Source of the DNA: Pseudomonadota bacterium
Lineage (GTDB): Bacteria > Pseudomonadota > Gammaproteobacteria > Steroidobacterales > Woeseiaceae
DNA length: 37,573 nucleotides
Assembly (NCBI GenBank): GCA_022563195.1
Contig: JADFNV010000028.1
Span: 1 to 37,573 of the forward strand
Direction: 5' to 3'
Positions 1 to 8,762 of the stretch are shown here, in pieces (the stretch's first letter is position 1; the number at the start of each line of letters is the position of its first letter). The position numbers were made by a program, and so were the translations under genes. The notes under the pieces were generated by a model, which was given only the letters and a program-made list of their open reading frames with translations, ran no database searches and had not been told where the DNA came from.

Positions 1-79
1 TATGTACACCATTTCGATGTTCCTGATTTAGTAGCTCGTCCTGTTTTTCATAAGTAATAGCATCACTTCTCGCCAAATC

Positions 80-95
80 GCCTTATTCGTAAGGC
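80..95 (+). promoter_or_regulatory. UUCG-capped hairpin in the cold-shock gene leader
   Basis: A perfect 6-bp inverted repeat, GCCTTA (80-85) and TAAGGC (90-95), encloses a TTCG tetraloop and ends 31 bases before the csp start. UUCG loops are exceptionally stable in RNA. There is no U-tract, so it is unlikely to be a terminator. Structured leaders control translation of many csp mRNAs, so a role in temperature-dependent expression is a reasonable inference. Confidence 0.5.
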
Positions 96-126
96 ATCAA
101 TTACAAATGTTCAAATAGGAAAAGAT

Positions 127-333
127 ATGTCTACTGTAACAGGCACCGTTAAATGGTTTAATGATTCCAAGGGCTTCGGCTTCATCGAGCAGGAATCTGG
201 TCCTGACGTCTTCGCGCACTTCAGCGCTATTCAGGGCGACGGCTTCAAGACGTTGACCGAAGGTCAGAAAGTCGAATTCACTGTCACCCAGGGCCAGAAA
301 GGCCCGCAGGCAGAGAACATCGTACCACTCTAA
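127..333 (+). CDS. CspA-family cold-shock protein (RNA chaperone)
   Basis: A 68-residue single cold-shock domain, the normal length for this family. Both RNA-binding motifs are present: KGFGFIEQ (RNP1-like, near residues 15-22) and DVFAHFSAI (RNP2-like, near 27-35), with the aromatic residues that stack on single-stranded nucleic acid. Such proteins melt RNA secondary structure or act as transcription antiterminators in the cytoplasm. The start is supported by AGGAAA a few bases upstream. The leader holds a UUCG hairpin and a rho-independent terminator lies about 60 bases downstream, so this is probably a monocistronic unit. Which csp paralogue it is, and whether it is cold-induced, cannot be told from sequence. 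Confidence 0.95.
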   Translation: MSTVTGTVKWFNDSKGFGFIEQESGPDVFAHFSAIQGDGFKTLTEGQKVEFTVTQGQKGPQAENIVPL

Positions 334-391
334 ATACGGTATCGAGCCTGCGATGCATGCATTGCAGGCCACTCTCGCCCCACGGGGTTGA

Positions 392-430
392 GGGCAAGAA
401 GGGTAAGGCCTCGCGGTCTTGCCCTTTTTT
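392..430 (+). terminator. Rho-independent terminator after the cold-shock gene
   Basis: GGGCAAGA (392-399) pairs exactly with TCTTGCCC (417-424), followed directly by six T residues (425-430). The 17-base loop is long, but the stem and U-tract are classical. It lies between the convergent csp and prolyl oligopeptidase genes and points in the csp direction. Confidence 0.8.
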
Positions 431-503
431 GTGCCTGTTTGCAGTACGCTACGCCGCAACACGAACCGCCTCGTGCTGAAGCTGAGAAAGCCCGAGTAGC
501 GGC

Positions 504-2591
504 TCAGTTGCCGAGCTGATCCCATAGATAGCTGTAAATCATCGCCTCGACTTTCGCGGCCTGGTCGTAGTCCGACGCGCCCGCGTGGCCACCGACCGTA
601 TTCTCGTAGTAGTACAGGTCGTGGCCCATCTCGTTCATGCGTGCCACCATTTTGCGAGCGTGCGCCGGGTGCACTCGATCATCACGCGTTGATGTCGTAA
701 AAAACGGTACCGGGTAATCCGCTTCTGGGTCGAGATTCTGGTACGGCGAATATTTCGAGATGAAGTCCCAGTCATCTGTGTCCGGGTCACCGTACTCGGC
801 CATCCAGGAAGCGCCGGCCAGCAGCAAGTGATAACGCTTCATGTCGAGCAACGGCACCTGGATGACAACGCCTTTGAACAGGTCCGGACGCTGCGTCAGC
901 ATGACACCGGTCAACAACCCACCATTTGATCCGCCGCGAATTCCAAGGCGCTCGGAGCTAGTCACCTCGCGTTCAATTAGATCCTCAGCAACAGCAATGA
1001 AATCATCATATGCTCGCTGACGATTTTCGAGCATCGCCGCATGATGCCAGCGTGGGCCGTACTCACCACCGCCACGAATATTGGCCATGACATAGGCGCC
1101 ACCACGCTCCAGCCAACTGTGGCCAACCGTTGAGCTGTAGCTCGGTGGACGACTGATCTGAAAACCGCCATAGCCGTACATCAATGTCGGAGTGCTGCCA
1201 TCGGCAACGAAGCCCTTTGGCAATGCGATGAAATAGGGAATCATCGTGCCGTCGGCGCTGGTCGTAAAGTGCTGTTCCACGGTCATGCCTGAAGTATCGA
1301 AATACTCGGGCAGAGATTGAATTGTCTCGATCGAGGCACCGCCATCATTACCAACATACAGCGTATCCGGACTCAAAAAGCTCTCGTAATTAAAGAAAAA
1401 CACATTCGAGTCATCGTCGGAGGTAACGAGAGCGATTTTGCCGAGACCGGGTGACTCAATGTCCATACCGACCCACGCGCCATCGACAAACTCGAAGCGG
1501 GTCAGTTTGCTGACAACGTCTTCGAGTTGATTAACGATGATATAATCGCGAGTAGGCATAACACCACCGCGGACGATGGCGCTGGACTCGCTCGGCAAAA
1601 GCAGTAAGTCGAAATCGCGATCGCCCTGCATGAATCGCTCGAAATCGATCGCCAGTAATGAGCCTTGTGCGTAATCGTTATTGCCGATTGACCAGTCGGT
1701 TTTAATCTCCACAATCATCTGGCCTTGTACGACGCCGTGGAAAACCGAGTCGCCAGGAATTTCGATTAGCTGCAGATCACTATCTTCGTGGTAGAGATAT
1801 CGCTGTGATGTAAAGAACCCCGGTCTGCTTTCAGCGATGTCAAAAAACGTGTCGCCATCCCAACTGCGCTCCACGTAAGCCACGACATCGGCCTGCTCGC
1901 CCGAAAATATTTCGGTCGCCTCCTCGATCGGTTCACCGCGAGCCCAAACTCGTGAGGTACGTGCGTAACCTGAATCCGTCAGGCTACCTTCGCCAAAGTC
2001 GCTACCGACATACAGCGTATCTTCGTCCACCCAGTTCGCGATCGTCTTGGCTTCCTCAACCTGAAAGCCTCCGGCTACGAATTCCTGGTCTTCAACATCA
2101 AACTCACGGATGACCGTTGCATCCGCACCCCCGCGCGAAAGATCGAGCAGGCAACGACGATAATCGGGTCGCAAGCATGTCGCACCTTTCCAGACCCAGT
2201 CCTCACCCTCTTCCTCGGCAAGCGCGTCGAGATCGAGCAGGATTTCCCAGTCCGGATCGCCCGCGATGTAATCGTCGATCGACGTACGCCGCCATATCCC
2301 GCGCCGGTTATTGGCGTCTTTCCAGTAGTTGAAAATAAAGTCGCCGCGCAGGGCGGGTGTCAGAATCTTTTCATCGGAATTGTAATTCTCGAGATTTTGC
2401 GCGCGCAGGGGCTCATAGGTTGGCAACGCCTCGAGGTAAGCAAGCGAGACTTCGTTCTGCTCCTCGACCCAGGCCAATGCCTGTTCACCGCCCACGTCTT
2501 CGAGCCAGAGATAAGGGTCCTCGACCGTGTCTTTCTGCGTACAAGCGCAAAGAATTATCAGCGCCAGGGCTGCAGCAACAAATTTTCGCAT
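504..2591 (-). CDS. Prolyl oligopeptidase family lipoprotein (S9A serine peptidase)
   Basis: A 695-residue protein with the two-part prolyl oligopeptidase layout: an N-terminal seven-bladed propeller gating a C-terminal alpha/beta-hydrolase domain. The nucleophile motif GGSNGG lies near residue 555, the acid in TRDDRVHP near 637-638 and the histidine in VGGHAG near 669, so the triad is complete. The family cleaves short peptides after proline. The N-terminus has a short hydrophobic signal ending in the lipobox LCAC, with Cys17 the predicted lipidated residue, which points to a periplasmic lipoprotein on the inner or outer membrane. ATG at 2591 is preferred over the TTG one codon earlier. It faces the csp gene tail to tail and stands alone. 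A role in peptide scavenging is inferred. Confidence 0.92.
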   Translation of the reverse strand: MRKFVAAALALIILCACTQKDTVEDPYLWLEDVGGEQALAWVEEQNEVSLAYLEALPTYEPLRAQNLENYNSDEKILTPALRGDFIFNYWKDANNRRGIWRRTSIDDYIAGDPDWEILLDLDALAEEEGEDWVWKGATCLRPDYRRCLLDLSRGGADATVIREFDVEDQEFVAGGFQVEEAKTIANWVDEDTLYVGSDFGEGSLTDSGYARTSRVWARGEPIEEATEIFSGEQADVVAYVERSWDGDTFFDIAESRPGFFTSQRYLYHEDSDLQLIEIPGDSVFHGVVQGQMIVEIKTDWSIGNNDYAQGSLLAIDFERFMQGDRDFDLLLLPSESSAIVRGGVMPTRDYIIVNQLEDVVSKLTRFEFVDGAWVGMDIESPGLGKIALVTSDDDSNVFFFNYESFLSPDTLYVGNDGGASIETIQSLPEYFDTSGMTVEQHFTTSADGTMIPYFIALPKGFVADGSTPTLMYGYGGFQISRPPSYSSTVGHSWLERGGAYVMANIRGGGEYGPRWHHAAMLENRQRAYDDFIAVAEDLIEREVTSSERLGIRGGSNGGLLTGVMLTQRPDLFKGVVIQVPLLDMKRYHLLLAGASWMAEYGDPDTDDWDFISKYSPYQNLDPEADYPVPFFTTSTRDDRVHPAHARKMVARMNEMGHDLYYYENTVGGHAGASDYDQAAKVEAMIYSYLWDQLGN

Positions 2592-2655
2592 CAATCACAT
2601 CACTTCCATTTTGCAGGGGCGAGAGTCTAGCATCCCCGGGAAAGTGCCAAATACA

Positions 2656-3393
2656 CTATTCGTAGCGACCGATTTCGTTGCTGATTAACTGTGCTAGTGA
2701 ATCCGCCGAGAAACTACTGTAGTGGCCGCCGAAGACCGTGGTCACCGGGAGTTCCCCAAGCCGTTTCAAGCTTGCTTCATAGTCTGCGGTGTCCTGAGGA
2801 GGAAAATCCCGCTTGTCCGGATCGATGAAAAGCGTCTCGCCACCGAATAAATACCCTGTCGCCGCTTCCCACAGGGCCAGGCTACCCGGCGTACGTCCGG
2901 GTATGTGCAATACCTCGAACTTACGGTCGCCCAGGTCAATGATGTCTCCATCTTCCAGGAGTTGCGTCGGTGCCGCACCGGGCAATTCGTAGTCTTCGAG
3001 TCGAAAACCGGCCCTGGGTACGGCCAGCAGACGATTCTCGACGCCGAGATAGTCCGATAAATCGCGCAACTTGGGATGTGTCAGCGCCTCGGCCTCAAGC
3101 GGATGGCAGGCGCGCTCGTCAAAGCTGTAAAAACCGCAGGAATGATCGAAGTTCGAGCAGAGCGCAACCGCGAGCACCGGTCTTGGAGTCATCTCGGCAA
3201 TCAGTGGCGCCAGCGGCACGATGCCGGTGCCACTGTCGACAACCAGGTCCCGCTCTGTACCCTGAACGAGCCAGACAGATCCGGCCCAATAGGGATCAAT
3301 ATGGATCTCACGCAACCGCGTTATATCGCCCGGATAAGAATCAACGCTATACCAGGAATTGGCCACGGGTAATGACGCGTAGTCGACCGTCAT
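2656..3393 (-). CDS. Metallo-beta-lactamase-fold protein with altered metal site
   Basis: About 245 residues with the MBL-fold backbone: a DSGTG strand-turn (residues 53-57), a motif where HxHxDH is expected, HIPGRTPGS (163-171) where HTPGHTPGS is expected, and FGGHYSS (221-227) near the end. The canonical HxHxDH reads CSNFDH (79-84), so the first two histidines are Cys79 and Asn81. The third ligand histidine is Arg167, and the bridging aspartate appears as Glu185. Only Asp83, His84 and His224 remain. Usual dinuclear zinc chemistry is therefore doubtful; other metals or loss of hydrolase activity are possible. ATG at 3393 is chosen over 3420 because a GAGAGG ribosome-binding site lies nine bases upstream of it. 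It is divergent from the next gene. Substrate unknown. Confidence 0.8.
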   Translation of the reverse strand: MTVDYASLPVANSWYSVDSYPGDITRLREIHIDPYWAGSVWLVQGTERDLVVDSGTGIVPLAPLIAEMTPRPVLAVALCSNFDHSCGFYSFDERACHPLEAEALTHPKLRDLSDYLGVENRLLAVPRAGFRLEDYELPGAAPTQLLEDGDIIDLGDRKFEVLHIPGRTPGSLALWEAATGYLFGGETLFIDPDKRDFPPQDTADYEASLKRLGELPVTTVFGGHYSSFSADSLAQLISNEIGRYE

Positions 3394-3478
3394 GTCTGGA
3401 CACCTCTCTGGTTCAACCATTAGACTTTGTACCCGACAATATCAAAAAAACCGGCACTGATTGCCAAGGGGTCTTGAC

Positions 3479-4291
3479 ATGAAAAATTTTGCAACCGGCC
3501 TTCTATTCGTAACTTTCGTTTTTTGTGCGGCCACTATTGCTGCGGCAGATCGGGAAACGATTGCCATTATCGGTACCGGAGACATGGGCGATTCTTTCGG
3601 TCAGCGTTTTGCCGCACTTGGCTACACCGTCATTTACGGCTCACGCACACCCAACAGCGACCGGGTCAAGAAGTTGGTTGCATTGACCGGTCATGGTGCA
3701 TCTGCAACGACTCAACAGGAGGCAGCCCGTCTTGGCGATATCATTTTCCTGCCAATAGGCTGGCCTGCAATGGAAACAGCCGCGCAAAACCTGGGCAATA
3801 TTGACGGTAAGATCGTCGTAGACCCATCAATGCCCTGGACCCAGGGTGACGACGGTTACCCTGAATCGATGCTCGAGACCTCCAGCGCGGAAATGATCCA
3901 GCAATGGAATCCCGGTGCGAAGGTGGTCAAGGCACTCGGCACGATGAGTTCACTGCTCATCGATCACCCCGACACCGTCGATGGGCCCGTGACCATTCCT
4001 ATCGCGTCAGATGATCGCGCCGCGAAAGAGCGGATAGCCCGGCTTATCGACGAAATGGGGCTTGATCCTGTGGATTTTGGACCGCTGCGAATGGCCAGAA
4101 CCATCGAAGCACTGCAGATGATCTACCTGATCCCTTTAATGCAGCGACGCACCACAGAATGGGAATTTGTCTTCCGGCGCAATGCAGACTGGGCCTGCAA
4201 ATGGGAAGACGACTGGAGCACTCCCGTTATTGATGCGGACAATCTTGCGAAGATGCCTGACAAACAGAAACCGCCGATCCCCTGCCCATAA
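3479..4291 (+). CDS. Exported NADPH-dependent F420 reductase-like Rossmann protein
   Basis: About 270 residues. After a typical Sec signal peptide (residues 1 to about 24, hydrophobic core GLLFVTFVFCAATIAAA) comes a Rossmann nucleotide-binding motif IIGTGDMGDSFG and YGSRTPNSDRVKK, where the arginine after the second strand suggests NADP(H). The arrangement matches the F420-oxidoreductase/NADP-binding family (COG2085). These proteins are normally cytoplasmic, so the signal peptide is odd: free NADPH is not available in the periplasm. A bound cofactor or a non-redox role would explain it. The ATG at 3479 is chosen because AAGGGG lies 7-8 bases upstream; the TTG at 3461 overlaps that site. A methyltransferase gene follows after five bases, suggesting co-transcription. 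Function unknown. Confidence 0.75.
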   Translation: MKNFATGLLFVTFVFCAATIAAADRETIAIIGTGDMGDSFGQRFAALGYTVIYGSRTPNSDRVKKLVALTGHGASATTQQEAARLGDIIFLPIGWPAMETAAQNLGNIDGKIVVDPSMPWTQGDDGYPESMLETSSAEMIQQWNPGAKVVKALGTMSSLLIDHPDTVDGPVTIPIASDDRAAKERIARLIDEMGLDPVDFGPLRMARTIEALQMIYLIPLMQRRTTEWEFVFRRNADWACKWEDDWSTPVIDADNLAKMPDKQKPPIPCP

Positions 4292-4296
4292 TCTGT

Positions 4297-4989
4297 GTGG
4301 CGCAGCGAAATATGGCATCCCCGTTGAATGATCCCAAGCTCGAGGCTCTGTTAGCTCGTCTGCATGCGCAAAGCGACACACAGATTGACGAGACAGATGC
4401 GTACTACTCGCGACGAGAACGAGATGGCACGCTAGACCCCGCAAACTACTGTGATGACGAAACGCATCGCTTTCTTGCCGACAAGCTGGTGGCGCTGAAC
4501 CGCGACAAGGCAGAGTTCTGCTACCAGCTGTGCCGGGCGCTGCGTGCGACGCGCGTGGTCGAAGCCGGTACCTCGTTCGGCATATCGACTTTGTACCTGG
4601 CGGCAGCTGTGCGCGACAACCAGGTCGAAAACGGGGTAGTGATCGGCACCGAACATGAACCCGGCAAGGTAAAGATTGCCCTTGAGAATTTTGCAGAAGC
4701 GGGCCTCAGCGAATTCATCGATTTGCGCGAGGGCGATCTTCGCGAGACGCTAAAGGACGTCGGCGGTACGGTGGATTTCATGCTGATCGACATCTGGGAC
4801 GTGGCCCTGCCCGCGCTCGAGCGCGTTTCATCGAGCCTGCGCCCCGGAGCCATCGTGGCCTGCGACAACACTACCGAGTCCGCCGCCGAGTACCGCGACT
4901 ATTTTGAATTCGTAAATGATCCTGTCAATCGGTTTCGCACAATGACCGTTCCGTTCCAGGGCGGTTTCGAGCTCACCGTACGCATCTGA
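4297..4989 (+). CDS. Class I SAM-dependent methyltransferase, O-methyltransferase type
   Basis: A 230-residue protein with a seven-strand methyltransferase fold: motif I VVEAGTSFGISTLYLA (SAM-binding loop), an acidic residue after the second strand (GTEHEPGK), and FMLIDIWD with a later ACDNT where catechol-type O-methyltransferases place metal-binding acids. This resembles small bacterial O-methyltransferases of the COMT/CCoAOMT group. Start codons are GTG at 4297 or ATG at 4312; neither has a clear ribosome-binding site. It directly follows the exported Rossmann gene and may share its transcript. Methyl acceptor unknown. Confidence 0.8.
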   Translation: MAQRNMASPLNDPKLEALLARLHAQSDTQIDETDAYYSRRERDGTLDPANYCDDETHRFLADKLVALNRDKAEFCYQLCRALRATRVVEAGTSFGISTLYLAAAVRDNQVENGVVIGTEHEPGKVKIALENFAEAGLSEFIDLREGDLRETLKDVGGTVDFMLIDIWDVALPALERVSSSLRPGAIVACDNTTESAAEYRDYFEFVNDPVNRFRTMTVPFQGGFELTVRI

Positions 4990-5106
4990 GTGGCCGCCGT
5001 CGAGCTGTACTACGATCGCGAAGAGTATTGGTCGGACGAGAGCCTTGCTCTGCGGCGACGAGTACTAAGTACTCCGTCTAGGTGATTTAGACTATATGTT
5101 CCGCGT

Positions 5107-5182
<76 letters not shown>

Positions 5183-5218
5183 ATCACACTGGCCAGCCCA
5201 GGGTTGTCGCATCGCCAG

Positions 5219-6373
5219 CTATTCTCGCGACGCGGATATTGTCGCCGGCAGCCGCACCGTAAATTCCGTACCCTGGCCCAGCTTGCTTGCAACCGTGATG
5301 TCACCGCCCATCAGGTGACAAAACTCGCGGCTGATCGTGAGCCCCAGTCCAGTGCCCGTCTGGTCTCGGCTCCTGGCGTTCGCGCCCTGAACAAATGGCT
5401 CGAATATTTTTTCAATTTGTTCGGCACTCATACCGACGCCGGTGTCTCGCACTTCAAACTTAATGATGTCGCTGCCATTGCACGCTTCTCGCTGAACGTC
5501 CAGTTCTATGCGGCCGTTATCAGTGAATTTGGCCGCATTGCTCATGAGATTAAGCAATACTTGCTGGGTCTTACCCATATCCGATGTCATCTCACCGGAA
5601 TTCGTTTTGCCGTTCACTTTCAGCGCATTGCCGCTCTTTTCGATGATTGGCTTTATGGTGGCGATGACTGCGTCGACGAGATCGTCGACCTCGAACGTGG
5701 TGATACGCAGTTCGGTCTTGCCGGCTTCGATCTTGGACATGTCCAGCACGTCTGAAATCAGCGATACCACGTGAGCCCCGGCCTCCTTAATCTTCTGTAA
5801 CCCAGCCATCAACTCGGGATGCTCAATCTCGAGTTGCTGTGTCTCGTCCAGCAACAGCTCGCTGTAACCTATGATCGTGTGCAAGGGCGTGCGCAGCTCG
5901 TGGCTCATCCTGGCCAGAAACTCCGATTTCGCACGATTGGCTGCCTCTGCGGCCTCCTTGGCGACACGAAGTTAATTCTCCACTTGCCGCAGTTCGGTGA
6001 TGTCCTGAACGACGCAGCTCACACCCACCACCGAGCCATCCGCGCCCGTATCCGGATAATAGTTGTGCATGTAATTCCGCGGCTCGCCTGGATGAGCCGG
6101 TGTCTCCAGTGTGACCTCCCCCTCAACGATTGGCTCCCCCGATTCGAGCACATGGCGAAGTTCCGTCACGATATCGATCGCATTGTCGCCAAGCACGTCC
6201 TCTATTGTTTTCCCCAGGTGCGCCGGCACCGAAAGGCCATTCATGCGGGCCAGCCACTCATTGATATAGTGATAACGCAGCTGCGTATCGAAATAGCACA
6301 GTCCAACTGGCGCGATTGCGTATAGACGCTCTACTTCATTCGCTCGCTCAGAGTCTGGAACGCGCATTTGCAT
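5219..6373 (-). pseudogene. PAS-domain sensor histidine kinase gene with an in-frame stop
   Basis: Reading from 6373 there is one PAS domain of about 130 residues, then TAA at 5974-5972. The same frame continues without a shift through a short linker rich in Ala and Lys into a complete kinase core. That core has the H-box MSHELRTPL with the phosphoacceptor histidine, the N-box [17 protein letters not shown] (G1) and GTGLGLTIS (G2). Linker and frame are continuous, so a single nonsense change separates sensor from kinase. The kinase half has an ATG only inside the H-box, so a stand-alone core is unlikely to be made well. It may be a pseudogene, a readthrough gene or a sequencing error. No transmembrane segment or partner response regulator is visible. 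Confidence 0.85.
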
Positions 6374-6494
6374 TCATGTGTGTTTTTCTTGGCTGGAAGT
6401 AGTGGATTTGGTGCCGAAAAATTATAATCCTGTCCGAATGTTAAACAGAGTGTCAGCCGGTAAGAGAATTCCCGCTTCTGGTCGAAAGAGAACA

Positions 6495-6522
6495 CTTAGA
6501 ACCTCTGGCACGCTTATATAAT
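6495..6522 (+). promoter_or_regulatory. Sigma-70 type promoter for the ABC exporter
   Basis: A perfect -10 element TATAAT lies at 6517-6522. A weak -35 candidate CTTAGA sits at 6495-6500 with a 16-base spacer. Transcription would start near 6529, about 30 bases before the ABC transporter ATG and its AGGAT ribosome-binding site at 6550-6554. The -10 is seen directly; the -35 match is poor. Confidence 0.5.
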
Positions 6523-6560
6523 GAACTAAATGCTTCAAATGGCGCTTTCAGGATATCCAC

Positions 6561-8384
6561 ATGGCTGACGAGCAGATGACCTCCGTCGGTTTCGCCAGTC
6601 GTCTTACCGGTGTGTTCGGTTACAGTCGCCGCGCGTTAAATCTTGTGTGGACGACGAGCCGGTCGCTGACGCTGACGCTCGCGCTTCTAACGCTGGTCGC
6701 AGGAATTTTACCCGCCGTGGTCGCCTTCATCGGGCAACTGATTGTCGATGGCGTAGTCGCCGCGATGACGTCATCTTCTCCCGACACGCAACGCGTGTTG
6801 TGGCTGGTTTTGCTGGAGGCTATCGTCGTCATCCTGATCGCTACCAGTCAACGCGGGATATCAGCGAGCCAGTCCTTATTGCGCGCCCTTCTTGGCCAGC
6901 GTGTCAACGTAATGATCCTCGAAAAAGCGCTGACCCTACAGCTTGAGAATTTCGAAGACTCGGAGTTTTACGACAAACTGACGCAGGCGAGACGGGAGGC
7001 GTCAAGCCGGCCACTCAGCCTGGTCATTCGCACCTTCGGTCTTGTGCAAAACGGGATTTCCCTCACCAGCTACGCCGTGTTGTTGTTTGCGTTCTCTCCC
7101 TGGGCCGTTGTCATCCTTATCGGTGCCGGCCTACCCTCGTTTTTCGCCGAAGCTAAATTTTCCGGAGATGCTTTCAAATTATTTCGCTGGCGCTCTCCGG
7201 AAACCCGCATGCAAATGTACCTCGAAACCGTCATTGCCCGGGAAGACGGTGTCAAAGAGGTCAAGCTATTCCAGCTCGGTCCGCGACTCCTGCAGCGATA
7301 TCGCGATATCTTCAACAAGCTTTTCGTCGAGGACCGTCGCCTGACTTTGCGCCGGGACGGCTGGGGCCTGGCGCTCGGCCTGTTATCAACGGCTGCCTTT
7401 TATGGCGCTTATGTATGGATTGTAATAACGACCATGCAGGGTGCGATCACGCTTGGCCAGATGACGATGTACCTGGTGCTGTTTCGGCAAGGACAGACGG
7501 CTGTTGCAGCCAGTTTGTCGGCGATTAGTGGCATGTATGAGGACAACCTGTACTTGTCTAACCTGTACGACTATCTCGGGCAACCCGTACCCGCGCGCCT
7601 CGGCGAAGCGCAGCAAGGGCCTGAGCCCGGGCTCGGGCTAGAATTCAAAAACGTGTCATTCAGTTATCCCGGCGCAGACAGCAATGCGCTCAATGACGTC
7701 AGCCTGAGGATTCGTCCCGGCGAGAGCCTCGCACTGGTCGGGGAGAACGGCTCGGGAAAGACGACGCTGATCAAGTTGTTGACCCGACTCTACGATCCCA
7801 CAGAGGGTTGTATCTTGCTCGACGGGCTGGATTTGCAAGAATGGGATGTCGAAGCCCTGCGACAACGCATCGGCGTTATTTTTCAGGATTTCGGCCGCTA
7901 TCAATTCTCTGTCGGCGAAAATATCGGCGCAGGAGACGTCCGCTATATCGATGACGCCGAGCGTTGGGCGAAGGCGGCCAAGACGGGTATGGCCGCTCCG
8001 TTTATTGAGGAAATGCCAGACGGCTACCAAACGCAACTGGGCCGCTGGTTCAAGGACGGCCGTGAATTGTCCGGCGGGCAGTGGCAGAAGATTGCGTTGT
8101 CGCGGGCTTTCATGCGCAGCGAGGCCGACATACTGGTGCTGGATGAACCGACGGCGGCAATGGATGCGCCATCGGAGGCCGCAATATTCGATCATTTTCG
8201 TTCACAGAGCCATAACAAGATGACCATATTGATATCACATCGTTTCTCGACTGTCCGGGCTGCCAAAAAAATCATTGTCATACATAAAGGTGAGGTCATC
8301 GAACAGGGAGATCATGAAAGTTTACTTGCGGAAAACGGCCAATACGCGCACCTGTTCAAGCTGCAGGCAAGGGGCTACCAATGA
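6561..8384 (+). CDS. ABC exporter, fused permease and ATPase
   Basis: A 607-residue type IV (exporter-fold) half-transporter. Residues about 30-340 form the six-helix membrane domain; the ATPase domain follows. Walker A GENGSGKTTL lies near 394-403, the Q-loop at VIFQDF, the signature LSGGQ near 502, Walker B ILVLDEPTAAMD, and the switch histidine in ISHRFST. All catalytic motifs are intact. The protein would homodimerise in the inner membrane; substrate is unknown, with lipids, peptides or drugs all possible. A TATAAT box and AGGAT ribosome-binding site precede it. The next frame downstream is only a fragment of a decarboxylase gene, so any former operon partner is lost. Confidence 0.92.
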   Translation: MADEQMTSVGFASRLTGVFGYSRRALNLVWTTSRSLTLTLALLTLVAGILPAVVAFIGQLIVDGVVAAMTSSSPDTQRVLWLVLLEAIVVILIATSQRGISASQSLLRALLGQRVNVMILEKALTLQLENFEDSEFYDKLTQARREASSRPLSLVIRTFGLVQNGISLTSYAVLLFAFSPWAVVILIGAGLPSFFAEAKFSGDAFKLFRWRSPETRMQMYLETVIAREDGVKEVKLFQLGPRLLQRYRDIFNKLFVEDRRLTLRRDGWGLALGLLSTAAFYGAYVWIVITTMQGAITLGQMTMYLVLFRQGQTAVAASLSAISGMYEDNLYLSNLYDYLGQPVPARLGEAQQGPEPGLGLEFKNVSFSYPGADSNALNDVSLRIRPGESLALVGENGSGKTTLIKLLTRLYDPTEGCILLDGLDLQEWDVEALRQRIGVIFQDFGRYQFSVGENIGAGDVRYIDDAERWAKAAKTGMAAPFIEEMPDGYQTQLGRWFKDGRELSGGQWQKIALSRAFMRSEADILVLDEPTAAMDAPSEAAIFDHFRSQSHNKMTILISHRFSTVRAAKKIIVIHKGEVIEQGDHESLLAENGQYAHLFKLQARGYQ

Positions 8385-8424
8385 GCTCTTTATTGCTGAC
8401 TGTCCGCGGCTCTGCTAAAAGGAA

Positions 8425-8655
8425 ATGATGCAAACATCGGTAGACAAGATGACGCAATCCTGGCAAGCATCGGTATATGCGGTACTTCGCCATAATCACG
8501 TCCGCCAGATCGCCTATGTCCCCGATGCCGGCTTCAGTGAACTATTGAACCTGTGCCTCGATGACCCGGCCATGTCGAGTACGGTATTGACAACGGAGGA
8601 AGAGGGTGTGGGCTTGCTGGCAAGAGCCTGGCTTGGCGGCGACCGCGGCGTGAAT
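8425..8655 (+). pseudogene. N-terminal fragment of a TPP-dependent decarboxylase, sulfopyruvate/phosphonopyruvate type
   Basis: The first about 75 residues of this frame look like the PYR-domain start of a thiamine-diphosphate enzyme: a helix-rich opening, IAYVPDAGFSELL, the conserved glutamate in LTTEEEGVGLLA (which activates the cofactor) and AWLGGDRGV. In full-length relatives such as ComD-type sulfopyruvate decarboxylase or phosphonopyruvate decarboxylase, a QSSGxGN-type segment should follow. Here similarity stops at about 8650 and the frame runs into sequence antisense to the crotonase gene. The ribosome-binding site AAAAGGAA and the start are still present 40 bases after the ABC gene. 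I read it as a 3'-deleted gene, with the breakpoint near 8650. Confidence 0.7.
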
Positions 8656-8762
8656 TTTCAAGCTAGTTACAAGAATTTAGGACAGTTCTCGAACAAGCTG
8701 CCATCCGCCACCTCCATGACCCGTGGATGCGCAACCGGTTCGGCTGACGTCGGCCGAAATTT

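Noticed and set aside
4990..5085. A 31-codon GTG frame right after the methyltransferase stop
   Set aside because: The peptide looks protein-like, but there is no ribosome-binding site, no recognised family and it is very short; not enough to call a gene.
7622..7640. GAGCCCGGGCTC palindrome in the ABC exporter gene
   Set aside because: It lies in the linker between membrane and ATPase domains, encodes a Pro/Gly linker and is easily explained by codon composition.
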